A stretch of 33,383 bases of DNA from CAJBIL01 sp044359525 (GCA_044359525.1 JBIKLY010000027.1:1-33383); one strand, 5' to 3'. Positions 9,047-17,412 are shown, counted from the stretch's first letter. Numbers and translations are program-made. Notes: generated by a model from the letters alone, not told the origin.

Positions 9047-11071
9047 ATGAGCGCCGCCGAACGCGCCCGTCAATTACGGGCCGAAATCGACCGACACAAC
9101 TATCAGTATTACGTCCTTGATGCGCCGCTGATTCCGGATGCCGAGTTTGACCGGCTGTTCCGTGAGCTGCAGGCGCTTGAAGTCGAGAACCCCGAACTGG
9201 CGAGCACCGATTCACCGACGCAACGGGTGGGTGCGGCACCGCTGCCGGAGTTCAAGTCGGTCGCGCATCGCACGCCCATGCTGTCGCTCAATAATGCGTT
9301 TTCCGATGAGGAAGTCGAAGCCTTTGATCGCCGCGTCCGCGAAGGCCTCGAGGCCGGCGGCCAGATTGACTATTCTGCCGAGCCGAAATTTGACGGTCTG
9401 GCCGTCGGTCTCGTCTATGAAAACGGGATTCTGACTTGTGGTGCAACGCGCGGTGACGGCAGCACCGGTGAAGACGTGACGCAAAACTTGCGCACGCTGG
9501 GCTGCATTCCCTTGCGCTTGCGCGGTAGCGGCTGGCCGCACGTGCTGGAGGTACGCGGCGAGGTGCTGATGTTCCGCAGCGATTTTGCTCGCCTCAACGA
9601 CCGGCAGCGCGAGAAGGGTGACAAGGAGTTCGTCAATCCACGCAATGCTGCCGCCGGCAGTTTGCGTCAGCTCGATTCACGCATCACCGCCAGTCGCGCG
9701 CTGCGTTTTTTTGCCTACGGCGTGGGCGTCGTCGAGGGCTGTCAATTACCGGGCAGGCATTCGGATCTGCTTGATCTTCTGGCTGGCTGGGGCTTCCCGG
9801 TTGCGGCGGAACGGCGCTGTGTTGCGGGCGTTGCCGGTTTGCTGGCCTACTACGCGGAAATCGGCCGCAAGCGCGCGTCCTTGCTCTATGACATTGATGG
9901 CGTCGTGTATAAACTCAATGATCTGGCGGCACAGGAGCGGCTTGGCTTTGTCTCGCGTGCCCCACGCTTTGCCATTGCGCACAAGTTCCCCGCCGAGGAG
10001 GCGATTACCGAGCTGTTGGCGATTGATATCCAGGTCGGCCGGACCGGCGCGCTGACGCCGGTGGCGCGTCTGGCGCCGGTCTTCGTCGGTGGCGTGACGG
10101 TGACCAATGCGACGCTGCACAACGAGGATGAAGTGCGCCGCAAGGACGTGCATATCGGCGATACCGTGGTGGTGCGTCGTGCCGGTGATGTCATCCCCGA
10201 AGTGGTTCGCGTGCTGCCGGAAAAACGCCCGATTCTGGCACCGGAATTTATCATGCCGAAGACCTGTCCGGTTTGTGGTTCGCAGGTCGTCCGCGCCGAA
10301 GACGAGTCGGTGGCGCGTTGCAGTGGCGGCCTTTACTGCCCGGCGCAACGCAAGCAGGCGCTGATACACTTCGCCTCGCGTCGCGCCATGGATATCGAGG
10401 GGCTCGGTGACAAGCTGATCGAGCAGCTGGTCGATCATGACATCGTGCGCACGCCGGCTGATCTGTACCGGATGGGCCTGATGGCGCTGATCGATCTCGA
10501 ACGTTTCGCCGAGAAGTCAGCCAATAATCTGCTGACTGCCATCGAACGCAGCAAGCAGACAACGCTGGCGCGCTTTATTTATGCGCTGGGTATCCGAAAC
10601 GTTGGGGAGGCGACAGCCAAGGATCTGGCGCGGCACTTTGGCAGCCTGGATCGCTTGCTGGCAGCTGATGAAACGCAGTTGATGCAGGTCAACGATGTGG
10701 GTCCGGTTGTCGCGCAATGTCTGCGCCAATTCTGTAGCGAGCCGCATAATATCGAGGTGATCGAGCAACTGCGTGCTGCCGGGCTGACATGGCGTGAGGG
10801 CGAGGCGGTGCCGTTGGCCAGCAGCGCCGTCGCCGGCAAGGTGTTCGTATTGACCGGAACACTGCCATCGCTGGCGCGCGAGGCGGCAAAAGAATTAATC
10901 GAAGCGCAAGGCGGTAAAGTTAGCGGTTCGGTATCAAAGAAAACGGATTTTGTGGTCGCTGGCGCCGAAGCCGGTTCCAAGCTGGAAAAGGCTCGGGAAC
11001 TTGGCGTGGCGGTGATCGACGAAGCACAGTTGCTGGACATTCTGCAGCAAAAAAACGAAGGGGAAATGTAA
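9047..11071 (+). CDS. ligA: NAD-dependent DNA ligase LigA
   Basis: Joins nicks in DNA during replication and repair, using NAD as adenylate donor. The 674-residue length is normal. Seen in order: the Ia domain with the YYVLD-type NAD-binding motif near residues 20-25; the adenylation domain with the catalytic lysine K114 in KFDG; the OB fold; a four-cysteine zinc finger (CPVCGSQV then a further Cys pair near residues 405-430); helix-hairpin-helix repeats; and a C-terminal BRCT domain (about 595-670). The ATG is nine bases after the zipA stop, with a weak GCGGG before it. Its TAA stop shares one base with the galU start. Confidence 0.97.
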   Translation: MSAAERARQLRAEIDRHNYQYYVLDAPLIPDAEFDRLFRELQALEVENPELASTDSPTQRVGAAPLPEFKSVAHRTPMLSLNNAFSDEEVEAFDRRVREGLEAGGQIDYSAEPKFDGLAVGLVYENGILTCGATRGDGSTGEDVTQNLRTLGCIPLRLRGSGWPHVLEVRGEVLMFRSDFARLNDRQREKGDKEFVNPRNAAAGSLRQLDSRITASRALRFFAYGVGVVEGCQLPGRHSDLLDLLAGWGFPVAAERRCVAGVAGLLAYYAEIGRKRASLLYDIDGVVYKLNDLAAQERLGFVSRAPRFAIAHKFPAEEAITELLAIDIQVGRTGALTPVARLAPVFVGGVTVTNATLHNEDEVRRKDVHIGDTVVVRRAGDVIPEVVRVLPEKRPILAPEFIMPKTCPVCGSQVVRAEDESVARCSGGLYCPAQRKQALIHFASRRAMDIEGLGDKLIEQLVDHDIVRTPADLYRMGLMALIDLERFAEKSANNLLTAIERSKQTTLARFIYALGIRNVGEATAKDLARHFGSLDRLLAADETQLMQVNDVGPVVAQCLRQFCSEPHNIEVIEQLRAAGLTWREGEAVPLASSAVAGKVFVLTGTLPSLAREAAKELIEAQGGKVSGSVSKKTDFVVAGAEAGSKLEKARELGVAVIDEAQLLDILQQKNEGEM

Positions 11072-11943
11072 TGAAAAAGGTCAAAAAAGCTGTCTTTCCG
11101 GTCGCCGGTCTGGGGACCCGGTTCTTGCCTGCTACCAAGGCCAGCCCGAAGGAGATGTTGCCAATTGTTGATAAGCCACTGATTCAGTATGCCGTCGAAG
11201 AAGCGGTGGCGGCGGGTATTACCGACATGATCTTTGTCACCGGGCGCAGCAAGCGCGCCATCGAGGATCACTTCGACAAGTCTTACGAGCTTGAAAACGA
11301 GTTGATGTTGAAGAACAAGACGGAGATGCTCGAGTTCGTGCAGAACCTGCTGCCGAAGAACATCAATTGCATCTACATCCGGCAGCCGGAGGCGCTCGGT
11401 CTCGGCCATGCGGTACTGTGTGCCAAGCCGGTAATCGGTGACGAGCCATTCGCCATCCTGCTGGCTGATGACCTGCTCGATGGTGAACCACCGGTTCTGA
11501 AGCAGATGACCGACAAGTACGACTACTATCGCTGCTCCGTAATCGGTGTGCAGGATGTGCCGCGCAGCGATACCCGAAGCTACGGTATCGTCAAGGCCAG
11601 CCCGGTCGCTGAACGGCTTGAGCGCATCGAAGGGATTGTTGAAAAGCCGAAGCCGGAAGAGGCACCGTCGACGCTGGCCGTGGTTGGGCGATACATCCTG
11701 ACGCCGCGCATTTTTCACCACCTCGAAAATGTGACACCCGGTTCGGGTGGCGAAATCCAGCTGACCGATGGTATTGCCGCACTGCTCGCGGAAGAGCAGG
11801 TTCTGGCCTATCGCTATGCGGGTAAACGCTACGATTGTGGCTCCAAGCTGGGTTATCTTGAGGCTACCGTCGTTTTTGGTCAGCGCCATCCGGAAGTCGG
11901 GGCGGCGTTTTCGGACTATCTGAACAACAGGGATAAATCATGA
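11071..11943 (+). CDS. galU: UTP-glucose-1-phosphate uridylyltransferase GalU
   Basis: Makes UDP-glucose from UTP and glucose-1-phosphate for cell-surface polysaccharides and trehalose or glycogen-type pathways. The 290-residue protein starts with the nucleotidyltransferase signature VAGLGTRFLPATKASPKEML (residues about 10-29), which contains the GxGTR loop and the catalytic lysine region, and has the QPEALGLGHAV and LLADDLLD motifs typical of GalU. The start overlaps the ligA stop by one base (TAATG), and AAGGGGAAAT precedes it as ribosome-binding site. It overlaps the next gene by four bases (ATGA). Confidence 0.96.
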   Translation: MKKVKKAVFPVAGLGTRFLPATKASPKEMLPIVDKPLIQYAVEEAVAAGITDMIFVTGRSKRAIEDHFDKSYELENELMLKNKTEMLEFVQNLLPKNINCIYIRQPEALGLGHAVLCAKPVIGDEPFAILLADDLLDGEPPVLKQMTDKYDYYRCSVIGVQDVPRSDTRSYGIVKASPVAERLERIEGIVEKPKPEEAPSTLAVVGRYILTPRIFHHLENVTPGSGGEIQLTDGIAALLAEEQVLAYRYAGKRYDCGSKLGYLEATVVFGQRHPEVGAAFSDYLNNRDKS

Positions 11944-12488
11944 CGGACACCCAGTACGCCAAGGACATTCTCGCTTCCGCAGATCTGATTCATTCGGCTG
12001 AAGCTGTTGCGGCAGCAGTCAGCCGTTTGGCTGCCGAGGTCACCGAAAAATTGCGCGACACCCATCCTGTGCTGCTCTGCGTAATGAGTGGCGGGGTCCC
12101 CTTTGCCGGCCAGTTGATGACCCAGCTGCAATTTCCGCTCGATTTCGATTACCTGCATGTGACGCGTTATGGCCAGGACACGGCCGGTGGGGCCTTGTCC
12201 TGGCGCGCCGCACCGTGGACCTCGGTGAAGGGGCGCACCGTATTGGTGGTCGACGACATTCTTGACGAGGGCCTGACCCTCGCCGCGATCCATGAACGCA
12301 TGCTGCAACTGGGTGCTGCGGCCTGCTACACGGCGGTGGTTGCAGACAAGCTGAATGGCAAGGTCAAACCGATCCGCGCCGATTTTGTCGCACTGACCGT
12401 ACCTGACCGTTTTGTTTTTGGTTACGGCATGGATGCGCGTGGTGCGTGGCGCAACCTGCCGGCAATTTATGCAATGAAGGAGGACTGA
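11940..12488 (+). CDS. hpt: Hypoxanthine-guanine type phosphoribosyltransferase
   Basis: Purine salvage enzyme predicted to join hypoxanthine or guanine to PRPP, giving IMP or GMP. The 182-residue protein has the PRPP-binding motif VLVVDDILDEG (about residues 101-111), the MSGGVPF loop near residue 50, and a C-terminal FVFGYGMD segment (about 160-167) typical of HPRTs. It overlaps galU by four bases and the next gene, a nucleoside phosphorylase, starts one base after its stop. That neighbour is predicted to release hypoxanthine, the substrate of this enzyme, which supports the hypoxanthine assignment over xanthine-guanine specificity. Confidence 0.88.
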   Translation: MTDTQYAKDILASADLIHSAEAVAAAVSRLAAEVTEKLRDTHPVLLCVMSGGVPFAGQLMTQLQFPLDFDYLHVTRYGQDTAGGALSWRAAPWTSVKGRTVLVVDDILDEGLTLAAIHERMLQLGAAACYTAVVADKLNGKVKPIRADFVALTVPDRFVFGYGMDARGAWRNLPAIYAMKED

Positions 12489-12489
12489 A

Positions 12490-13245
12490 ATGCTGGCAAT
12501 TATTGGCGGCAGTGGTCTGACGCAACTCGCCAATCTCGACGTATCGCATCGCGAAGTAGTGCGTACGCCCTTTGGCGAGCCTTCGGGTGCCGTCACCTTC
12601 GGACAGATCTGTGGCCGTGAGGTGGCATTTCTGGCTCGCCATGGTTATGGGCACACGATTCCGCCGCACGAGGTGAATTACCGGGCAAACATCTGGGCGC
12701 TGTGGAAGCGTGGCGCACTCGGTATCATTTCGGTGGCCTCGGTCGGCAGCATCCGGCCTGACCTGAAGCCTGGCGACATCGTGGTCCCGCATCAGATTAT
12801 TGATTACACCTGGGGTCGCAAATCGACTTATCACGAAGGTCAGGATTGCACGGTGACGCACATTGACTTTACCGAGCCCTATGACCGCTTGCTGCGCCAG
12901 AAGCTGATCGACGCCGCAGGGAAAGTGGGCATCCCGGTCAGTGCATCGTCAGTTTATGCAGCAACACAGGGGCCGCGTCTGGAAACTGCCGCCGAAATTA
13001 ACCGGCTGGAACGTGACGGTGCCGATCTGGTCGGCATGACCGGCATGCCGGAAGCCGCGCTGGCGCGCGAGCTTGGTGTGCCGTATGCAGCCATCAACGT
13101 GGTAGCGAACTATGCAGCGGGCCGTGCCGATAGTCGTGACGGGATCAGCTTCGAAGCGATTCAAGGGGTTCTGCACGAGTCGATGGGCAATGTGCGTGCC
13201 GTGATCGAACAGATGGTTGGTTGCAATGATCAGACCTGTTCTTAA
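12490..13245 (+). CDS. S-methyl-5'-thioinosine phosphorylase (MTAP/PNP family)
   Basis: Family 2 nucleoside phosphorylase of 251 residues. The IIGGSGL loop (residues 4-10) and ARHGYGH (49-55) bind phosphate; PPHEVNYRANIWAL (58-71) matches the methylthioinosine-type branch known from Pseudomonas. The base-binding loop reads NVVANYAAG with Asn207 where adenine-specific MTAPs have Asp, which favours a 6-oxopurine base. I therefore predict that it splits methylthioinosine to hypoxanthine and methylthioribose-1-phosphate, not methylthioadenosine directly. It lies between hpt and def; its end overlaps the def start by 20 bases. AAGGAGG just before the ATG is a strong ribosome-binding site inside the end of hpt. 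Methylthioadenosine or general purine nucleoside phosphorylase activity remains possible. Confidence 0.85.
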   Translation: MLAIIGGSGLTQLANLDVSHREVVRTPFGEPSGAVTFGQICGREVAFLARHGYGHTIPPHEVNYRANIWALWKRGALGIISVASVGSIRPDLKPGDIVVPHQIIDYTWGRKSTYHEGQDCTVTHIDFTEPYDRLLRQKLIDAAGKVGIPVSASSVYAATQGPRLETAAEINRLERDGADLVGMTGMPEAALARELGVPYAAINVVANYAAGRADSRDGISFEAIQGVLHESMGNVRAVIEQMVGCNDQTCS

Positions 13246-13762
13246 AATGGGTGACCCGCGCCTGTGGCAGCAGGCGCGACCGGTTGAACGTTTTGACACA
13301 CCGGAATTGCACGCGCTGGTGGCTGACATGGAAGAAACCATGCGTCACCTCGACGGCGCCGGTCTTGCGGCACCGCAGATCGGCGTTGATCTGCGGGTGG
13401 TGATCTTCGGCTTTGAAGATAATCCACGTTACCCTGACGCTGGCATGGTTCCCTATACCGTGCTGATCAATCCGCAGCTGATGCCGCTGGGTCAGACTCA
13501 AGAAGATGCGCAAGAAGAGGGCTGGGAAGGCTGTCTTTCGCTGCCCGGCTTGCGTGGCCGGGTGCCGCGTTGGCGCGCTTTGCGTTATACCGGTTTTGAT
13601 CAGTTCGGGCAGGTCATCGACCGTTCAGTCGAGGGTTTTCATGCGCGCGTCGTGCAGCACGAGTGCGATCATCTCGACGGCATGCTCTATCCGATGCGCA
13701 TCCGCGACATGCGCAGCTTCGGGTTTACCAACGAGTTACAAGGGTCCGGGGCGCTGAAGTAG
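13226..13762 (+). CDS. def: Peptide deformylase
   Basis: Removes the formyl group from the N-terminal methionine of new proteins. The 178-residue protein has all three deformylase motifs: GAGLAAPQIG (44-53), EGCLSLPG (101-108, with metal-binding Cys103) and HECDH (145-149, with two metal-binding His and the catalytic Glu). I chose the ATG at 13226 because the product then begins MIRPVLKMGDPRL, the usual deformylase start; an in-frame ATG at 13217 adds three residues. Either start lies inside the previous gene. The organism probably has a second def elsewhere, as many betaproteobacteria do; that is inference. Confidence 0.95.
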   Translation: MIRPVLKMGDPRLWQQARPVERFDTPELHALVADMEETMRHLDGAGLAAPQIGVDLRVVIFGFEDNPRYPDAGMVPYTVLINPQLMPLGQTQEDAQEEGWEGCLSLPGLRGRVPRWRALRYTGFDQFGQVIDRSVEGFHARVVQHECDHLDGMLYPMRIRDMRSFGFTNELQGSGALK

Positions 13763-13811
13763 CCGGCTGGTAACGGGCGCGTATTTTGCTCAGCAATTTT
13801 CTTTCGGGCGA

Positions 13812-15296
13812 ATGTCTACCCGTACCCTGCGAAAGTCCGAATTGCCGCCGCGTTATTACCCGAAATCCTTCCTGACCCTGTTGTTGCTGGCGTTTGTTCT
13901 GGCCGTGCTGCCGATTGCCGCTGCCTTGCTGCAGGCGATGTCGGGGATTGACCACTTTGCCCGGCAAAGCCGTACTGCTGTGGGTGAAACCTCACGGGCG
14001 GCGCGCGCCAGCCGCCAATTGCTGGAAGAGGCGACCGGTCTGGAGCGATTGGCGCGGCAGATGCTGATTCTGCGTGCGCCCGATGTGCTTGACGACTATG
14101 CGACGCTGCGTCGGCGCTTCAAGATGAGCAGCAGCGAACTGTCGCTGTTGCCGCTTGACGAAGCCCAGCTGACGCTGCTCAACCGCGTGATCGATACGGA
14201 ACAAAGGCTGTTTGAACAGTTGACTCAGGGCGCGGGTGAAGCCGCGGTTGTAGCCACGAATCGCGTCCGACTGGCCGAAGATTATGCTGCCTTGAGCGTG
14301 CTGGCGCGCGAGATGCTTGACGTGAGCAATCAACTGATTGATCGGGAGATGCTTGCGCTGCAGGTGAGTGCCGATGAAACGCAACGCCGGTTGTGGATTT
14401 TTTTGCCGGCCATGCTGGCGCTCGGAACGGGCCTTGTCCTGCTCGCCACGCTACTGATCGCCCGACCGATACGTGAGCTGGATGATGCGATCAAGCGGCT
14501 GGGTGCCGGCGATCTTTCCCCGGTAATCCGGATTCACGGCCCCGGTGATCTTGAGCGGCTGGGCCAGCGTCTTGACTGGCTCAGGCTGCGGCTGGTTGAG
14601 CTTGAGGCACAGAAATCAAGATTCCTGCGCCACGTTTCACACGAGCTCAAGACGCCGCTCACGGCAATGCGCGAGGGCGCTTCATTGCTGGCTGACGGAA
14701 CGGTGGGAATGCTTAGCGCCGAACAACGGGAAGTGGTCGACATCCTGCAGCACAAGAGTCTGCAATTGCAGTTACTGATCGAACGGCTACTCGCCGTGCA
14801 GCGTGAAATGGAGGGGCTTGGTGACCTGCAGCCTGAGTCGGTTCATCTGTCCTTGCTGATCAAAAAGGTGCTTGATGATCATCGTTTGCCGAGTGCAGCA
14901 CGCAACATCACGTTCCGGCTTGATCTCAATCCGGTTCGCGTGACCGGCGACGCAGTAAAGCTGGCGACGGTGCTCGATAACCTGGTTTCCAACGCGGTCA
15001 GACATTCACCCGCGGGTGCTATCATCGACCTTCGCCTTTACCAGCAGGGCGACACCGCCCTCGTTGAGGTCCGTGATCAGGGGCCAGGCATTGCCAGCGC
15101 CGACCGTGAAAATATCTTTGACTGGTTTTATCAGGGCGCGGCGCCGCCCGGCGATCAAGTGGCCGGTAGCGGATTCGGGCTGGCGATTGCCCGTGAGTTT
15201 GTACAGGCACATCACGGTAGCCTGGATCTCCTGCCGGAGGCGGGCAGCGGTGCCGTATTCCGCTTGACGCTGCCGCTGGCCCACAAAGGAAACTGA
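13812..15296 (+). CDS. glrK: Sensor histidine kinase, GlrK (QseE) type
   Basis: Inner-membrane sensor kinase of 494 residues. It has a transmembrane helix at about 19-42, a periplasmic helical stretch of about 150 residues, a second transmembrane helix at about 194-216, a HAMP domain (about 216-268), the HisKA dimerisation box FLRHVSHELKTPL with phosphorylated His277, and a HATPase domain with the N box (DNLVSNAVRHS), G1 box (DQGPGI) and G2 box (GSGFGLAI). The gene is six bases from a QseG-like lipoprotein gene and two genes from a GlrR-type activator, the same order as glrK-qseG-glrR of enterobacteria. That order is the main reason for the GlrK name. The signal sensed is not known. Start ATG follows def by 49 bases. 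Confidence 0.88.
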   Translation: MSTRTLRKSELPPRYYPKSFLTLLLLAFVLAVLPIAAALLQAMSGIDHFARQSRTAVGETSRAARASRQLLEEATGLERLARQMLILRAPDVLDDYATLRRRFKMSSSELSLLPLDEAQLTLLNRVIDTEQRLFEQLTQGAGEAAVVATNRVRLAEDYAALSVLAREMLDVSNQLIDREMLALQVSADETQRRLWIFLPAMLALGTGLVLLATLLIARPIRELDDAIKRLGAGDLSPVIRIHGPGDLERLGQRLDWLRLRLVELEAQKSRFLRHVSHELKTPLTAMREGASLLADGTVGMLSAEQREVVDILQHKSLQLQLLIERLLAVQREMEGLGDLQPESVHLSLLIKKVLDDHRLPSAARNITFRLDLNPVRVTGDAVKLATVLDNLVSNAVRHSPAGAIIDLRLYQQGDTALVEVRDQGPGIASADRENIFDWFYQGAAPPGDQVAGSGFGLAIAREFVQAHHGSLDLLPEAGSGAVFRLTLPLAHKGN

Positions 15297-15302
15297 GGCT
15301 TC

Positions 15303-15884
15303 ATGTTGCAAAAAGCTTTTCCCGTATTCTGCGTTATTTTTCTCTTGGCGGGCTGTAGCAGCTTGCCTTCTGCGAACAGTCCGGCAATCGGCGACGCCTC
15401 TGCCGAAACGACGACGATGGCAGAAGGCATCTCGCCTGCCGATGAGTCCAGACTGGTGCTTGAGAGCATTGCGCTTGCGCAGCGCGTGGCCAGCGCCTCG
15501 CCTGACGAGCAACGACAGGAAGTGGCCGCTGCCGCCAGGTCCTTCACGCGTCAGCGCAATGCGGCGTCGCGTCTGCGTTATGGGCTGCTTCTCGCATTAC
15601 CGGCGTTGGCCGGCGCCGACGCGCAGCGTGCGCTGGCCACTCTGGAGCCCTTGAGTACAACAGGGGTGATCGGCCCGCTACGCCAGTTTGCCACACTGGT
15701 CGTTTTGCAGACCGGCGACCGCTTGAAAGAACAACGCCGTGCGCAGCAGTTCAGAGATCAGCTTGATGAATCGCGCGCCAGCGAGCGTGCGCTGATTGAG
15801 CGCACAGTGCAGCTCAAGAATCAGCTGGATGAATTGCGCGCAATCGAACGTACGCTGATTGAACGTGGGCGGTCCGGGAAATGA
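15303..15884 (+). CDS. QseG-like outer-membrane lipoprotein with C-terminal coiled coil
   Basis: A 193-residue predicted lipoprotein: signal peptide with lipobox LAGC and lipidated Cys18, a helical middle part, and a charged coiled-coil tail. Residue 19 is Ser, so sorting to the outer membrane is expected. Its place between the kinase and regulator genes is that of QseG (YfhG), which in enterobacteria is an outer-membrane lipoprotein that contacts the GlrK/QseE kinase. I name it by position and architecture; direct similarity is too weak for me to judge. The last 45 residues hold two near-copies of a 21-residue unit (see the repeat entry). The stop overlaps the glrR start (ATGA, 15881-15884). 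Confidence 0.75.
   Translation: MLQKAFPVFCVIFLLAGCSSLPSANSPAIGDASAETTTMAEGISPADESRLVLESIALAQRVASASPDEQRQEVAAAARSFTRQRNAASRLRYGLLLALPALAGADAQRALATLEPLSTTGVIGPLRQFATLVVLQTGDRLKEQRRAQQFRDQLDESRASERALIERTVQLKNQLDELRAIERTLIERGRSGK
15747..15872 (+). repeat. Tandem 63-base repeat in the tail of the QseG-like gene
   Basis: Two consecutive in-frame 63-base units, 15747-15809 and 15810-15872, with 46 of 63 bases and 13 of 21 residues identical by my count. The shared core is QLDE-x-RA-x-ER-x-LIER, a charged heptad-like helix. It looks like an old internal duplication that lengthened the coiled coil. Confidence 0.8.
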
Positions 15885-17248
15885 ATAAAGCGAATCAAGC
15901 GCCCGATATCCTGCTGGTCGACGACGACCCTGATATCCACAAGCTGGTGGCCATGCGCCTGCGTGCTGCCGGACACAGCGTCGTGGCGGCAGAAAGTGGC
16001 GAACAGGCTCTTGCCATGTTCGATGCCGCCCGTCCGCGCCTGGTTATCACGGATCTGAAAATGGGTGGTATGGATGGCCTGGCGCTGTTCGAAGCGATCC
16101 AGCGCCGTGCGCCGACGCTGCCGGTCATCGTGCTGACCGCACACGGCACCATTCCGGACGCCGTTGAAGCAACCCGGCGTGGCGTCTTCGGTTTCATCCC
16201 CAAACCATTCGATGGCAAGGCCCTGCTTGAGCAGGCTGAACGTGCCTTGCGCCTGTCCGGCAATGCGGTGGGGTTGGCGGGAGATCATGGCAGCTGGCGT
16301 GCTGGAATTGTCGGTGCCGGACCGGCCTTGCATGAACTGCTCGACCGGGCCCGGCTGGTGGCCGCAACGGATGCGAGCGTATTTATCGCCGGGGCCAGTG
16401 GAACCGGCAAGGAATTGCTGGCACGCGCCATCCACCAAGCCAGCCCGCGTGCCGCGAGGCCCTTCGTAGCGATCAATTGCGCGGCGATTCCCGAGCAACT
16501 GCTGGAGTCCGAGCTGTTCGGTCACCGCAAGGGCGCTTTTACCGGTGCGGCCTATGAACATCGCGGGCTGTTTCAGGCAGCCGAAGGCGGAACGGTTTTC
16601 CTCGATGAAGTTGGCGATATGCCGCTGGCGCTGCAGGCCAAGCTGCTCCGTGTGTTGCAGGAGCGGCAAGTCCGCCCGGTGGGCGCCATTCAGGATATCG
16701 CCGTCGATGTGCGGGTAATTTCGGCAAGCCATCGTGACCTTGAATCGGGGCTCAGCGAAGCCTGGTTTCGCGAGGATCTCTACTACCGGCTCAATGTGGT
16801 TGCCTTGCAATTGCCGCTTCTCGCGGAACGTCGTGAAGACATCCCCGCGCTGGCCAGTCATTTTTTGCGTGATGTTGCCGGGCGCTATGCGAAAACAGTC
16901 ACTGCGCTGGCGCCGGAGGCCATGGAGCTTCTCGTCGCTGCGCCGTGGCCGGGGAATGTACGCCAGTTGCAGAATGTCATCGAACAAGCCGTTGCCCTGT
17001 CGACCGGCGCAATCATTCCGGCCAGCCTGATTCAGTCTGCGCTGCGCTCAGAGCCTGCAGCGTGGACTTCACTGGACGACGCACGACGCAATTTTGAGCG
17101 CGATTATCTGGTGCGCCTCCTGCGCCTCACGCAGGGTAGCGTGGCGAACGCCGCGCGCCTGGCACAACGTAATCGTACCGAGTTTTACAAGTTGCTGGAA
17201 CGTCACGAACTCGACCCCAAGCTGTTCAAGGGATCACTTCCGGCTTAA
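15881..17248 (+). CDS. glrR: Sigma-54-dependent response regulator, GlrR (QseF) type
   Basis: Phosphorylation-controlled activator of sigma-54 RNA polymerase, 455 residues. Receiver domain at about 8-122 with acidic pocket DDD (14-16), phosphorylated Asp58 and the conserved Thr/Lys (LTAHG, PKPF). AAA+ domain at about 140-375 with Walker A GASGTGKE (171-178), the sigma-54-contacting loop GAFTGA (218-223), Walker B GTVFLDE (237-243) and the arginine-finger region. The C-terminal helix-turn-helix (about 420-450) contains RNRTEFYKLLERHEL, which closely resembles enterobacterial GlrR, so the same DNA site is expected. Two copies of that site and a sigma-54 promoter lie just after the gene. It overlaps the QseG-like gene by four bases. 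Confidence 0.92.
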   Translation: MNKANQAPDILLVDDDPDIHKLVAMRLRAAGHSVVAAESGEQALAMFDAARPRLVITDLKMGGMDGLALFEAIQRRAPTLPVIVLTAHGTIPDAVEATRRGVFGFIPKPFDGKALLEQAERALRLSGNAVGLAGDHGSWRAGIVGAGPALHELLDRARLVAATDASVFIAGASGTGKELLARAIHQASPRAARPFVAINCAAIPEQLLESELFGHRKGAFTGAAYEHRGLFQAAEGGTVFLDEVGDMPLALQAKLLRVLQERQVRPVGAIQDIAVDVRVISASHRDLESGLSEAWFREDLYYRLNVVALQLPLLAERREDIPALASHFLRDVAGRYAKTVTALAPEAMELLVAAPWPGNVRQLQNVIEQAVALSTGAIIPASLIQSALRSEPAAWTSLDDARRNFERDYLVRLLRLTQGSVANAARLAQRNRTEFYKLLERHELDPKLFKGSLPA

Positions 17249-17252
17249 GCCA

Positions 17253-17270
17253 TGTCGTCGTTTGGCGACA
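17253..17270. promoter_or_regulatory. Predicted GlrR upstream activating site 1
   Basis: Exact TGTC-N10-GACA, the binding motif reported for GlrR in enterobacteria. The symmetry extends one base inward (TGTCG-N8-CGACA). It starts five bases after the glrR stop and its centre is about 137 bases upstream of the -24 GG of the sigma-54 promoter, a usual distance for an enhancer. Confidence 0.75.
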
Positions 17271-17285
17271 GGTATTTCCTCTGTA

Positions 17286-17298
17286 AATCAATGAGTTG
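17286..17298 (+). promoter_or_regulatory. Predicted IHF binding site
   Basis: AATCAATGAGTTG fits the IHF consensus WATCAANNNNTTR at every defined position. It lies between the two predicted GlrR sites. IHF commonly bends DNA to bring a sigma-54 activator to the polymerase. A chance match is expected about once in 65,000 positions per strand at equal base composition. Confidence 0.6.
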
Positions 17299-17312
17299 GA
17301 TTCGGTCCCGCA

Positions 17313-17340
17313 GCATTTGTCGGGCTGGCCGGACAAATGC
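17313..17340. promoter_or_regulatory. Predicted GlrR upstream activating site 2
   Basis: A second exact TGTC-N10-GACA (17318-17335) embedded in a longer perfect palindrome with nine-base arms, GCATTTGTC and GACAAATGC. Its centre is about 73 bases upstream of the -24 GG. There is no run of T after it, so a terminator of glrR is unlikely; an operator-type site fits better. Confidence 0.8.
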
Positions 17341-17397
17341 CGTGCGTTGATTTCATGCGCCGTAAAAAACGCCATTCTTTTCAGGTGCTTAGGTCGT

Positions 17398-17412
17398 TGG
17401 CATGGCTCTTGC
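17398..17412 (+). promoter_or_regulatory. Sigma-54 (-24/-12) promoter of the glycine-zipper operon
   Basis: TGGCATG-GCTC-TTGC against the consensus TGGCACG-N4-TTGC: one mismatch (T for C) outside the invariant positions. GG (17399-17400) and GC (17411-17412) are separated by exactly ten bases, as required. Transcription would begin near 17424, about 45 bases before the ATG of the next gene. With the two GlrR sites and the IHF site upstream, it forms a full sigma-54 control region. Confidence 0.85.

Noticed and set aside
10579..11889. Minus-strand open frame of 436 codons across ligA and galU
   Set aside because: Spans the junction of two clearly real genes in the antisense direction; no domain character.
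17313..17340. The palindrome read as a glrR terminator
   Set aside because: No run of T follows on either strand, and its core is an exact GlrR motif with correct spacing; an operator explains it better.
17340..17352. Second IHF-like site on the minus strand (AATCAA core)
   Set aside because: The TTR half of the consensus is missing.
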